From: Ulota crispa
Lineage: Eukaryota; Streptophyta; Bryopsida; Orthotrichales; Orthotrichaceae
Direction: 5' to 3'
Length of the DNA stretch: 64,000 bases
Assembly: GCA_963920765.1 (NCBI GenBank)
Contig: OY987251.1
Coordinates: 13,333,219 to 13,397,218, forward strand
Position 1 is the first letter of the stretch; every line of letters begins with the position of its first letter. A program made the translations under genes and the position numbers. Positions 10,601 to 22,441 of the stretch are shown one piece after another. The notes under the pieces were generated by a model that worked only from the letters and a program-made list of their open reading frames with translations, was not told the DNA's origin and made no database searches.

Positions 10601-13003
10601 TATGCGCCCTCCTTGGTTGATGTGAAATTCGTGACACGAGGAAAATTGGGAGGTGTGTGAGATCCTGTTTGGGAGAGACTTAGTGGATGCACCCGAGTCG
10701 TCATTACTTACGTGGGCTGAGTGGTTGTGGTGTTTCAGTTGCACTCAAGCAAGCGGCGTGCGGGCAGCCGTGGCGAAGTTCCTCCGCTGGAAACAAACCT
10801 GGGCATTTTGCTGGTAAGAGCTGGTGAATGTGGATGATGGGAATGAAGCACGAAACTTGGTTTCTTTGGACTTTGTTGGACCGGCAAAGCTGATGTGGTC
10901 TTGTGAAGCACACTTGTCATGGCTTAGTTGAGTTAAGGCGTGATTGCTGGTGATTCGGGATGTGGTCGTAGCCCTTGAGAGGCCAAGAAAAGTACACTGC
11001 TACCTGTGTTCATACACCTCGATCAGTGCAACATCGGGCTGGAGGTGGCTGGATGGGACGGTAGAATGGATGTGCGGGCTGATGTGGTGGCGTTTTGGCA
11101 GGTTGATTTCTTGGACCTGTACGGGCGGACGCTGAACATGAAGGACGTGGGGGTTTCATGTCGAGGTGGAGGAAGGTTCTTCCCGAAGAGAGATCGAAGG
11201 TAAGAGTGGGCTGAGGCTTAGATGGCGAGGGGCATTGACGTCGGTGAAATAGTTAAGTGCTGAGTTCGTTGGAGAGGATATTTGCTGTAGCTCTATTGTT
11301 CAGTCGCTATTGTGAGGCACGGTGACGATCAAGAGTATCGGTTCATCGTGAACATACTTGTGCCGTAGTGAACTGGTGTGGCGAGAATCGTTGCACCGGC
11401 ATGTGCGCGTGGTGACATGTGCGTGAGTTGTTGTGGTTCCCGACAGGTTCAACGACTCAAAGCGACCGTTTCTGCTGTGCGTGGAGGATCCACAGGTGAG
11501 TGGTAGGCTGTAGGAAGAGGTCCGCCATTGTGAGTTGACGTTTCTTGTGAGCATCCAGCATTTTGTGAACGTTCCCGACTTGCAACCCTAATGTGGTGTT
11601 GTGGCAACGTTTTTGTAGTCGCCAGACAATGACATTGGGAAGAACTCGTACGCGATCCAAAAGGTTCGTTACCTGACCCTGGATCCGAGCGACCACGAAA
11701 TCATTGTCTGAGCTGAGAAACATGCTCGTCGACGCTCAGCTCAACGTGCAAGACAACCAAGTGCTGCACAATCATGTTGCCTATGCTGTTAGGAGTCTAG
11801 AGTACGGTCCTGTAGTTGAGCTAGTGTGACGTGGTCGGTCCTGCTGTTGTAGGTTTCAAGAGGTCGTGTGTTAACGACGCAAACGTCGGTGTCTGAGTGG
11901 TGAAATGGGGAAACACTACCAAGAATAATCATACCGTCATCAGTGAAGGACCTCCGGCGAGGAGCCGTGTTGCGTGACGTCCATGGTGCACTTTATACTG
12001 AGAGGCTGCTGGTGCTTGGACACAGGTGCGGTCAGCGTTCATGATGGCGCATCGGCTGCTGACGAACCTGGACGGGGACAACGAGGCGGGGCTACTGAGC
12101 CGCATCGTGCGGATGGATGCGAAGCTGGTGGGGCGCAAGGCGCCGCTATCGATGACGCCGACGCCGCCGAGGCTGGCTGGGAAGAGAGCACGTCCGGCGA
12201 CGTTCGCCGGGTACTACCACGAGGGCAAGCCGGCGGCGACGGCGGCGGCGGTGGCGGCGGATGAAGAAGAAGAAGAGCTGTACGTGGTGGGGGATGGGAC
12301 GTTCTCGAACTCCGACTCGGACGGCGCAGCGGAGTTGAAGACTCCGGTGAGGGGGCGGCGAGGGCGGTGGCAGGAGTACGAGGAGGAGGGGTTTCCAAGG
12401 GGGGAGTCGGCGGACGGGTATCTGTCGAAGAAGGCGAAGAGGGCGAAGAAGTACAAGGAGAGGGCGGAGGACGGGGATGCTTTGTTCGGTGAATATGTGC
12501 ATGGCAGGTACAGGGAGAGTCCGTGGACACCACAGGAGAGCGGAGGCGAGTACTCGAGGAAGCGCCAGCGTGACGGGGTGCACCGCAATGCCGGTGACAG
12601 GAAGTCACAGAAGTCGTCCAACGGGAACGCGGCGGAGAGCTCGGGTCTGGAGGAGGGCGAGGTGAGGGTGAGTCGGAGAGCGAGGAAGCGGGAAGAGTTG
12701 GAGAAGTGGAAAGCCGAGAAGGTGGAACGGGAGCCGAGGAAGAGCTGGAGCAACGGCGAGGGAAGTGGAGAGGGTGAGAAGTCCGGGGTGAGAGGGAATG
12801 GGCACAACGAGCACACTCATTGGGACGACAACGAGGACGGAGGTGTGGGTAGTAGGAGTAGCAGGAAGTACTCGAGATTCAAGGAGGAGAAAGTGAAGAG
12901 GAACAGGAACAGCAGCAGGGAGGGGTCGAGAGGAGAAGCAGAGGAGTCGGTACGGCGAATTGTGGTGACGAAACCTGCACACAAGAAGATAAAGTATATG
13001 TAG
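7639..13003 (+). CDS. TRF4/5-like non-canonical poly(A) polymerase (nucleotidyltransferase), multi-exon
   Basis: Homologue of yeast Trf4/5, animal PAPD5/7 and Arabidopsis TRL, nuclear enzymes that add short tails to aberrant RNAs for exosome decay. Exons read directly: 7639-8260, 8430-8542, 8772-8828, 9058-9153, 9351-9421, 9879-9921, 10079-10159, 10463-10522, 11102-11199, 11447-11495, 11619-11663, 12026-13003. All are in phase with GT-AG borders. One or two short exons between 10523 and 11101 remain uncertain: candidates are 10684-10711 (WMHPSRH) and 11027-11044 (CNIGLE). The protein is about 780 residues. Residues 1-200 are acidic; then SPLLQLHQ and EIVDFCEF precede the Pol-beta-type core. 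The core has VFGSFATGLYLPTSDVD (catalytic Asp 262 and 264), VPIIKFVE, and FDISFD (third Asp about 318). The PAP-associated domain includes PPLRPLCLVLKIFLQQRELN, GGVGSYALL and DLYGRTLNMKDVG. The last exon adds a long basic/acidic disordered tail ending KPAHKKIKYM, plausible for nuclear location. Confidence 0.9.
8772..8828 (+). other. Catalytic exon of the TRF4-like gene (57 bp)
   Basis: This exon encodes VKVFGSFATGLYLPTSDVD. It holds the GS motif and two catalytic aspartates of the nucleotidyltransferase family. Borders are CAG before the first codon and GTACGT after the last. The next exon (9058) continues VVVLESG, matching the usual DVDVV(I/V)L run, which fixes both splice sites. Confidence 0.9.
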
Positions 13004-14096
13004 GTGGATTCTACTCACTGTTGATTCCTGATCATAGCAACACATTTCTTCGTTTTAGCACATGTTCTGTGTTGGTTCTGTTGTATTGGTTCTGTGCAAT
13101 TTTTTTTCGTGAGTTGGTACTGTTGTTGTATGGAACGGTTCATTGCTTCTCTGAGTTGTGGGTGAGGCTGTTTTCTCTGCTCTGTGGTCGGTTGCGTTAG
13201 TTTCAGGAAGAGTTCTTTCAGTCTTGATTATGTGTTATGCTATAGTAGCAAGAGTACTAAGTATTACACCCTTTTCTGGCACTACCTTAAGCAATTTTTT
13301 TGTTTTCTTGTAGCTTTTCACGGGATATGTGTTTGTTGGCATGTACTTATAACACTAGTGTAATATCGTGGGGGTTTCACTAACTTAGCCAGTGAAGACT
13401 ATGTTTGGATTGATTAGGGGTAGTCACACCTCCTTCACCCCATTATGAATCCTCAGAGAATGGGGACATGGCACTCTCAGGCCCCCATTCTTTGAAGACT
13501 GAGAAGTGTTTTTCTTCACCTCCAAAGGAGAAGAATGGGTGTGAAGTAGTTTTGGGACGTGAAGTAATTACCCATGTGTGTCTCTTTTTCATCTCTCTTC
13601 TTGCTTTCACCTTCCTTGTAATTAGAGATCTTGTTTGTGTATGTGAAGGCAACTTGCTTTCTTACTGCATCACCATTTTTGCATCACCATTTTCTAGGTG
13701 AACTCATCCTCCATTCTCCACCACCTACAATAGGGGAGTCGCACCTTCTTCCTGGAAAAGTGCTCCCTTTTACTCCTATTTCGACTTCGGAACTTCTCAT
13801 TTTCCATAAAAAATCTTGGAGAAAGTGTGACTACTATTATTTCACCCGTTTGGTTGTTGGATTTTCTCTTTGGTTTCTTCATTGGTTGAGCTACACGCGC
13901 CTTAGAGTGCTTGCTGGTGAGGAATAAGTGGATATAATAAGTGGATGTTATTATTTATGTGTGGACGTATATCCATAGAACTAGCTCTTACTGCTAACCT
14001 TCATCCAAATATTGGCGAAACTGAAATTTACTATAAATGGAATTTAGCGATTTCATGAAGTTTGTCACCCAATATTTTCATGTTAAGGTAGTACGC
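13004..14096. other. TRF4-like 3' UTR and spacer
   Basis: The first 300-400 bp are T/G-rich and probably untranslated 3' sequence of the TRF4-like gene. TGTAA occurs at about 13351, but no clear AATAAA was found. From about 13430 to 13930 there is moderately GC-rich unassigned sequence with no recognisable protein. Confidence 0.45.
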
Positions 14097-14285
14097 TCAA
14101 AAACCGCCCATGTAAGGGCTCATCCCTCTTTTTGATGGTCTTCCGTGGATGGAAGGATTTTTAGTTCATTTTTCAGACAAAGAGAAATAGATGCTGAATG
14201 CAACACAAGTTGTTTCATATTTTTTGAAGCATTTTTGAGTTACTTATGAATTTTCAAAGTGCATGTGTCATAGGTACCTATTATT
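14097..14285. mobile_element. Diverged relative of the GGTAGGAGGCTC element family
   Basis: It starts GGTAGTACGCTC after a TTAA and contains the CAAGTTGTTTCATATTTTT segment shared with 26580-26903 and 35862-36186. Its right end is not clear, so it is likely truncated or rearranged. Confidence 0.4.
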
Positions 14286-14837
14286 AATCTTAGACCTTCC
14301 AAGAACTGTTCACTTGCAAGTTGTGAAGAAACTTGAGGAAGCAAGGAGAATGATTGGCTCTTGCAATTAAAAACAAATTTTTTTCCATACATTCAATAAA
14401 TTGTAAGAGGCTAATGTAAGAACCACCAGTGCACCATTTCACAACAAGCTACTAGATGATTCATCTGGTGAAATTTGTCAAAAGAATTAACTGTATGGTG
14501 GGCCTTATCATGATGTGGCTTTAGTGTGACTTTGTCAAATTTGTTAGCTGTTGATATTTAAATAGATATGGAGTTATGTGATGTTCTGATGGTGGCCCAC
14601 TTAAAATTAAGTATGAAAAATTCGTACATTGTGACAAAACTTTGACCTCAACAGATGTGGCTCGTCGTACCCATTGATTTTTACACAATTCCGTTCATTG
14701 CAATAATCAGTTGTACGTTTGGTTCAAATGCATAATCTGATAAGAGTCATTGGAGTTTTTCTATTCGCTCAAAGGTAGGGATCTAAAAGCCGGGCCTATG
14801 ACTACCTGGTTGCGTATCAAATTTCCTCAATATGTGC

Positions 14838-15440
14838 ATGACACTTATAATCAATAACTGTCTCATGTTACGAAGATGAAGCGTGAGTTTTGTCTTTTTA
14901 AGTGGAATTGTTTTTAAGGTAATGGGTATGTGCGTTGTGTCTTGAGGTCGCATCACACTGTGGTAAAAGGTGAAGAGGTTGTCAATTTCCACCAATCACA
15001 TTGCAAGAAATCAAGAGTTTGGCCTCTTGACGTTTTCACAATAGAGACCAAAGTCCAAAGTTCCTCATCTTTCAGATATCACTCTTTCATCTAAAACGAC
15101 TGCCTCTCAAAAGAAATTTGCGACAATCAATAATGGAGATCCAAACTATGATTGAGAGGTTGTTGATTTCTTTTCATAATATGAAAAAACAAGATCTTGA
15201 GAATTGGAAGGTCTAATATATGATATGACTTTGGACTTTGGACTTGGCCTTTGGAGGCTTTACACTAAGGGTGGCCAAAGGTGTCAAAAACAATATATGA
15301 TGTCCTATTTTCAACCCATTTCTTCAGCCTCAACAAAGTTTGGCCACTCAATTTGACATCCTCTTGACTTGATCATTGAGAGTGTATGCAGCCCTTAATA
15401 TCTCTTGTTGCAATAATAGTTGTTGGTTATAGGTATCATG
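14838..15440. mobile_element. Small inverted-repeat element with GTGCATGACACTTATAA ends
   Basis: Left end GTGCATGACACTTATAATCA; the right end is the inverse of GTGCATGATACCTATAACCA. The same end sequence bounds the 3.8-kb element at 58887-62717, so this may be its short derivative. It encloses a copy of the repeat also found at 40913-41376. Confidence 0.55.
14943..15395. mobile_element. Diverged copy of the 40913-41376 MITE
   Basis: It shares, in the same order, TTGCAAGAAAT.AAGAGTTTGG, GAGA.CAAAGTC.AAAGTT, ATGATTGAGAGG and CTCAACAAAGTTT.G.CCACTCAAT with 40913-41376. Its ends are worn. It sits inside the GTGCATGACAC element. Confidence 0.5.
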
Positions 15441-16798
15441 CACTATATGCTTCCATTTAACAACTACACACTAATTCTTTCTTATTATTTGTTTCTCAAT
15501 AAATAAAAAAACAATCAATTTTCTTCTATGAGCTAGAAAAAAATTAGATATTTTTTGTGAAAACTTGAAATTATCATGAATTTATGAAAAAGTGAGTAAA
15601 CTTCATATCATTCACAAAATAAGTTAGCTAGTTTTTTTTGGAAAGTTCATTATAGGTTCATATTATGGTGACTGTATGATACCATGTTGTAAACCAATTC
15701 TCCACACTACTCTAAAATTTCTCTAAATATCCATTCCATTTTTTGAAGGTAGTGTTTGTAATTCCAAAATTCTATTGGCAATAAAATGTTAATTTGGAAA
15801 TTTCTCCGAACTTTTGATTAGGAGAAGAAACCAAAATTGATGACCTTCATTAGATGGTGTTGAATTCAAAAAGGATAAATTTTATTTGTTAAATTCAAAC
15901 CAAAAGCAAGGTACCAGAAGGTGCAAAAATACAAAAGAACGACAATTTCTTGAGATTTGTTTATAAAGACTTTTCTTGTGTAGAGAGTTTATAAATACCT
16001 CAACTAGGCAATTTCAACACCACCCAAGCAAGTTCCAAAGCGAGGATTGGATGAAAAATGTTGTGTTATTATATGTGACCACTATTCAAAATTTCTCTAA
16101 ATGCCTCAGAATGGCATTTCAATTGTTTAGTGGTTGAAGCAACTCTTCATCAGCTAATTTTTACTTCTCAAATGTTTTATAGTGAATTTCTTTAAAGGGT
16201 AAATGGACTCACCATCCAATCCAAGTTTTATCATGTTTTTTGGACATTTACAAGGTTATTTATGCTTATTCAAAGTTTGTAAGCATGAATCACGTTTTAG
16301 TTCATAGGTAGAGGCAAGAATCACTGACCTTTAAACCTTTGATGAGCCTTGATACACTTAAAAGTGCTATTGAGGCATCAAAAAGTAAACTTATATGATT
16401 TTTTAATGCCTTTTTCTCTTCAGACTTTTCTTATATATGATTAAATTAAATGTATGAGTTTTGGTTGACCTCTTAAGGATCAAGTGTCCTTTCAACAGAC
16501 ACTTCAGAATTTGTATAGGGTCATATGAAGTCAATTTGTTGAATGTTTTTAAAATTGTTACACAAGGTGTAAATATGTATCCCCCAAGTGGAGATGTAAT
16601 TTTTTCCCCAATTGGTTGCTTGATTCAAAAGTTATGCTGCTTGAAAGAATTTGGGCAACTCTGGCTAGAGAATCTTATGCTAAAACTCTCATCAACTTTT
16701 GAAATTTGGCATGTATGTAACTAATAAAATACTTTATACAATTCTCAAGAAAAAAAAATTGAGCTCTCAAATCACATTCTAAGAGGAGTCAAACTTTG
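15441..16798. other. AT-rich spacer, no gene seen
   Basis: Nothing recognisable was seen. An ORF at 16461-16724 has no similarity that I can name and lies in AT-rich sequence; it is most likely chance. Confidence 0.55.
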
Positions 16799-16802
16799 TT
16801 AA

Positions 16803-17452
16803 TCCCTCACCGCCCATGGTAGTTTTTAGTATCTCAAAACTTGCCTAAAAGTGAACAAAGTGCCAGCATTTTGATCAATCTTATCAAAAAAAAATTGCAG
16901 TGTAAGCATACACATTCAAAATAGACATGTTATAGATCACATAGAAAAAGAAATCACAACAATATCATTTATGGATTGAAAGATTATAATGTTTGATCAT
17001 GAAGGTGTTAAAACTGCAAAAGTGATTTGAAGTCTTTCAATCTTCTTTTTGCATCTCAAACCTAAAATTGAGGGTACCAAATAAATATGAGTAAAAAAAG
17101 TATAAAATGCTTATCCCCAATCAATTTACAGCTTCTCAAAATCTATTCTACAATTTTTTATATTGAATTTTTAATGTGATTTTTTCTCCAAGTTCTAGTG
17201 TACTTAATGAGGCTCATTTCCAAGAGCCTGCAACACTAAAAAGTGAAGATTTGTAGTGGACACCCTTGCACAAAATCTTGAATAGACAACTCACTTTAAT
17301 TCATTTTCAAAATCAAACTCCTAATGCTGAAACTAGACTTCAATAAGAATTTAAAAATAACAATAAACACTAAAAAAAATCTTGAAGAAAGGTCGCGCAA
17401 CTCTATATAAAATTCAGAGGGGCCCGATTTGGGCCCCTTGGGCGGTGAGGGG
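16803..17452. mobile_element. TTAA-flanked element, uninterrupted copy of the 1126-2082 family
   Basis: TTAA at 16799-16802 and 17453-17456. Ends are TCCCTCACCGCCCATGG and CCTTGGGCGGTGAGGGG. The body is the reverse complement of 1126-2082 minus the nested insert, judged about 85 percent identical. At 650 bp it probably shows the family's normal length. Confidence 0.75.
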
Positions 17453-17456
17453 TTAA

Positions 17457-18957
17457 CCATGTCTAGGTAGTTTCACGGAAAAAACATTTTCTTCTAACTT
17501 CAGGCTCTATTATCTTGCAATCTATAAATTCAAATCTCTTGAAAAAAAATCAGATATTCTCAATGTTTGTCTCTAACTTTTCATCATTCAGATTTTATGT
17601 AAGACTTCCTCATTGCACAATAAATCATGAAAAAATAACAAGTGTATTACTAGCTTACTTAACCTCCTTGCATTACAAGATGATTTAGAATAAGCTAAAT
17701 TCTATATTTGCTTTTGAAAATTTTCATGAGTGAACCTAACATCATATACTTATGAATAGTCAAAAACTTCATTTTTGTGTAAAGCAAAAAATGTACCCCA
17801 AGAGGACTCAAAGTTTGCTAACCTTATTTTGCAAGAATGAAAAAAAGTTGTTTTTCTCACTTTGAACATTATAATCTTACAATCCTCATTGTCAAATGGG
17901 CTGAAATTTTTTGCACACGTTAATTTATTTGGTTGACGCAATTCTACACGATTGAAACTCAGAAGAAAAAAAGTTTCATTTTCAATTTTGGACAACGCAC
18001 TAAAAGTTGGTAGTTTCTAAGATTTTTTTCTCAAAAAATACCCTCGGTCCTTTAGGAGTTAAACAACCAATTGATTAAATTGATTAAAATACAATGAATT
18101 TGATTAGATGAGGGATTTTGAAACAAATTCTACCCATCCTAATTCCACCCAATGCTCATTCAAAAATTGCCCACGAAGTTACTCCTTTATATCTTCACTT
18201 AATGGGTGGGCCATCTAAACATCACATTATAACATTTTTTTAACACTCTGAAAAAACGAGACTTTTTTTACTAGGTTTTATGACTACAAATGGTCATAAA
18301 ATGAACTTATACCTAGTCATAAGGTTAGTCATCTTGACATAGTCGTATTGTCATTTGTGACTACAGTCAACTTGGTTCCCAATGGGGAGTTCCCAAAGGG
18401 TTTTGAGACCTCAAAGGAAACTTGAGTTGGGATTGTCAATTTTATGACTACTCAAAGTTTTTGTTCTTGAGGAGGGGGGCTTTCCAACCATTGTCGGAAA
18501 CAAAGCAAACATTCGAGGGTGCAATCATGCAAAAGAGTTAGTTGAACTGCAATTTAAATGCACTGGATAAAGGAGTTTTTTTCTTACTTTTTTGCTTTGT
18601 TTTCGCTGTTTTATTTTACTCTTCCTTTTACTTTTTATCCTCCCTTTTATGTTTTATTTTTCTCTGTTTTTGTTTGTTTGTGTTTGTGTTTTTTCACTTG
18701 AAGAGGCAGAGGGTGCCATGCCGGGGTTCAGAGGAAATGATACAATGGAAGCAGGTGTGCACACTTGCAAGGCAGCAATCAGCTGGGCTGCTGCACTTGA
18801 TCATCACCATCATGGCCTCATGGGGGGGGAGTCAGAGCTGAGCTGAAATTCCGGCTGCAGGGCACTGATTTTAGTCTAGGGGTTGCAGATAAGTAGCACC
18901 TTTTATAATTATTGTTTCTAAATCATTGTTTATAAAGATGATGAAATGGTGAAAATA
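17457..18957. other. Spacer with an orphan TTAA-element end and a GC-richer island
   Basis: At 18043-18062 there is a GGTCCTTTAGGAG-TTAA right end without a matching left end. It may share the TTAA at 17453, but that edge lacks the repeat. A long T-rich tract (about 18575-18695) precedes a GC-richer stretch at 18700-18890 encoding no identifiable protein. Confidence 0.45.
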
Positions 18958-19547
18958 AGGAATATTTTCATGGATATCCTTGAAGGGGGAATGCTAAATC
19001 ATGAGCAAGGATTCATGAGCTGTGATCGGTGAGAGTATTTTTTTTTGTTAAAATATCAAATTTCACCTATAAATGTGTATATAGAAACTTATAATTGCAT
19101 ATTACAAACATTTTTCTTTTGAAAAATTATTGTTTTTTAAGTTTTTTAATTAATTTTGAGCTCAAAATTGATTCCCGCTCACAAAATCTTGGCCTACTGC
19201 TCATAGGCTCACCATTCTATGCTCACAAAATAGCTTACCTCATCCTTGAAGTTTGCAATTTTTGCATAGATACCTTGCTTTATCAGAAATTGCACAAATA
19301 TTCTTGTCCCAAAATTTTTGGGCATTTGTTTTGTTCTGCATGTCACTTCTCTTCTTCCTTTGTGCACACATTGTTTCTTTTTTTGTATCATTGCATTCCC
19401 TTCTTAAACATTGGTCATGAAGGAAGTATGAGCACAACAAATAAATGCCTGCAATTTATGGTCCAAGGGTACTTGTGCAATTTTTGAAAAAGCAAGGGTA
19501 TCTATGCAAGTATTGCAAACTTCAAGGGTATCCATGAAATTTTCCCT
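18958..19547. mobile_element. Inverted-repeat element with internal foldback
   Basis: Outer ends match as inverses (TTTTCATGGATATCCTTGAAG and CTTCAAGGGTATCCATGAAA-type). Inside, 19235-19300 is complementary to about 19455-19535 (CTTGAAGTTTGCAAT, TGCATAGATACC, AAATTGCACAA blocks). There is no coding sequence. Confidence 0.55.
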
Positions 19548-19587
19548 AAAAATAAATGGGGAATCTACAAACTATAGCACAATATCA

Positions 19588-20006
19588 CAAAGGGAAATGA
19601 TATATGTACCATCCCTTTTCAACTATTCTACCACACCTACCATACATGACCAATATTTATGATAGTAAAGTAGGTATTCACCATGGGAAAAACATCACTA
19701 ATTTGAAAATACAACTTGGCATAGAAGTAGCAACTTTAATTTATTTTTTTAGCTTTGGATCTGGCTTATAGTGTCAATTTAAAAAATCTATTTTAAACTA
19801 AGCAAAATTTGGGTTTTTTAATTGATATTATGAGTGGGATCTAGAGCTCAAAGTAATAATTAAAGTTGCTACTTCTATGTCAAATTGTATTTTCAAACTA
19901 GTGATGTTTTTTCCATGGTGCATACCTACTTTACTATCATAAATATTGACCATATAGAGTAGGTGTGGTAGAATAGTTGAATAGAAGTGGTACATGTATC
20001 AATTCC
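19588..20006. mobile_element. Foldback MITE with arms of about 180 bp
   Basis: The left arm begins GAAATGATATATGTACC and the right arm is its inverse. The arms share CAACTATTCTACCACACC, ATATTTATGATAGTAAAGTA and AAAACATCACTA blocks, with an A/T-rich centre of about 60 bp. It is non-coding and unassigned to a superfamily. Confidence 0.65.
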
Positions 20007-21514
20007 TTAATGGCAAAACACTTACAAATAAGGGTAAAAAACTGAAAATATTTGAAACCAATTACAAACAATGGCACGGTTTGGACATGTTTGAAAATAA
20101 CTAAATATGAGGACACACTTTGAAAACATTTGAAACCAATCACATATAATCACATGGTTTTGAAATTATTTGAATGTACATACAAATAAAGGCACAATTT
20201 GAAAATGTTTACAAACCATTTTAAACGTAATAAACGTAATAACAAATAGAGGCAAGCTCATAATATCACCATTGCCTCTTATTTGGAAAAGTGGTTGGAC
20301 ATAGATGATTTTTTTTTTTGAGCCACAAGGAAAGAGTAACGGAGGGTTAACTTAACTCCTAAACGCCAGCAACGCCATTCAAGCCATTCATTTGGATAAC
20401 TTCTAAATAGTGCTTATTAATGAAAATACTTGTGCTTTTTTTTGCACAAGAAAATATGTTATAAATGGGTCACAAGATTTGCCTTTTCTTACACCTTTTT
20501 GCTACTTGAAGCTCCTTGCTCTTAATCTGGATACATACAATATGAATTGTGTTTTGAATTGACAACCAACTAATAAATGAAGGTAATGAACTCTAGTTTA
20601 TATTCCAATTTGGAAACTTGGAAATCTTTCAAAATTGAAAACATTATTGCCAATTTAAGATTGGTTCTACAACCATAGTATTCAATTTCTTTAATTATAA
20701 ATTGGTACAAAATTTTGACTTACACGATGATGCTCTACACCATAATATAAACCTACAACAAACTTTCCAAAGAATTTTAGTCTATTTTGTGCATGATGTG
20801 AGTTTTTTTTACTTTTCCTTCAAAAATTTATGATGGTTTCTTGGTTTCACCAAAAGAATATGAGGATCTTATTATGGCTTATGGAAAGAAGGTTATTGCA
20901 TCTCTAAAAATTAAAAATTAAAAATACTTTTGTATGTAATTACCAAAAGGAAGCATATAAAGTGAAAAAGATTTATCTATAACTAAGTGGGCATAGGCCT
21001 GGTGTTCAAGGATTAAATGGGTCACAAATGTGTGGCAAGAAGGGACACAACACTTGCACATGTGAGAGGGGTTGTAGGTGAGGGATTCTTGGGTTGGACA
21101 ATGAGTAGTTCCTTGCAAGTGACAATGAATGATGAACAAGGTGCAAACAACAATATTATGAGTGTGTCCTTATCCACAATCCCTTTTTAATTGTGCTCAT
21201 TTTTATAATTATTTTGCGATTACATGCCCTTATTTACATATTTCCCAAACTATTTTTTGGGTAAAAACAAGTCTCTTTCCCATATTTTAGGGTTTATTAG
21301 AATCGCAAAAAACAAAATTTATGATGAAGTCACCCAACAAACTATGCATTTTAAACTGCCAATTTTTCAAGTTGACAATGTCGCAAAAAAATCTATTATT
21401 GTTCACATAAATAACATAAATTGATCTTAGTCACATAATAGCATCATATCCGTTGGACTTTCGTCAAAAGTAAATGTGGCATTGACTGTAATAGTATGCA
21501 CTTTTAACCCTTAA
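20007..21514. other. AT-rich spacer with degenerate TTTGAAA-type tandem repeat
   Basis: From about 20030 to 20260 an imperfect unit of roughly 55-65 bp repeats (ATTTGAAACCAAT.ACA, GGCAC..TTTG). The remainder shows no gene. Confidence 0.5.
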
Positions 21515-22437
21515 CCCGTAAAGGACCAAAGTCCCCTTGAAGGACAAATGGGATTTTGGGCATGTATCTGTGGCTACTCTATTTTTTGTGCTTTTCTAAA
21601 ACTTTTATTGAAGGTGGGGAAATCAAAAATCTACATGGGCATCTATTTTTTCTTCATTCTGACATTTGATGAAGAAGTTATGCATGAATTTATGAAAAAT
21701 GGTGTTTGAGGGACAGCCAAAAAATTCTTTAAAAATTTCATTTTTTTCAAATAAAAATCTGAAATAGGTTCTTTAGACTTATATAGATGTGGGGAGTTTT
21801 GAATCATTCAATTCTAATAAATGAGATGAAAGTTATGAGGAGTTTTTGTTTGCGGGCAGTTCTAGATTCTCTACTCTAAAATAAACTTTGAAGTCCTTTA
21901 TTTTACTCAACTTTCAATATTTGGAAAACAAAATCAAAACCAAAGGATGTAGATTGTTTATCACAACATTATAATAGTTAAGATTTTCATTTTTTCATTT
22001 TAATAATTAAATTCTTAACAATTTAGTGTTTTGACTCATTCTCTACTTCTTTTTACTTACTATTTTTTCCCATGTGTTGTATAGTTCCAACTGATTTGAA
22101 AATTCTCCTACACATACCTAACTTGGTCTCCTACATGGGAAAAATAAACCTCAACTTTGTGTAGAGTAATTTTTTTGATTTAAGAGTGGTCAAAGCCTTC
22201 TGAAATTTCTGGGCAGCAGCAAAAAAGAACTCATTTCCGCAATTCAGATGTAAATATCTCACTCATTTTTGGGTAGATTAAGCTGAAATTTTTACCACAT
22301 GTACCTCTTGTAGTCTACTGCAAGATCATACAGTTGAATTTTTGTAAAAAACTTTTTTTCTTACCATTGTACTTGCTTCTCCAAAAGTGGCAGTTTTCTA
22401 TGTTTTTCACAGAAAAAATGGCTTGGTCCTTTAGGGG
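21515..22437. mobile_element. TTAA-type element, CCCCTAAAGGACC family
   Basis: Starts CCCGTAAAGGACCAA after TTAA (21511-21514) and ends TTGGTCCTTTAGGGG before TTGA (22438-22441), a worn TTAA. It shares internal GATTTTGGGCATGTA, TGAAGTCCTTTATTTTACTCAA and CAAAACCAAAGGA blocks with 33558-34468, 48535-49471 and 55344-56272. It is about 920 bp, like its relatives. No transposase. Confidence 0.75.
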
Positions 22438-22441
22438 TTGA

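Noticed and set aside
12039-12816. Three long minus-strand frames (145-200 residues)
   Set aside because: They overlap the last TRF4-like exon. The plus frame continues a conserved core and ends sensibly; the minus frames are Pro/Ser-rich shadows of GC-rich coding DNA.
17453-18062. Complete TTAA element from 17457 to 18058
   Set aside because: The right end is clear but the left edge (CCATGTCTAGG) does not match it, so only an orphan end is reported.
18700-18725. GAAGAGGCAG resembling the complement of miR408
   Set aside because: The match is about ten bases and no hairpin surrounds it.
18592-18846. TCKAAISWAA peptide reminiscent of the start of alcohol dehydrogenase
   Set aside because: Only about ten residues agree, the frame stops soon after, and no downstream exons with zinc-binding motifs were seen.
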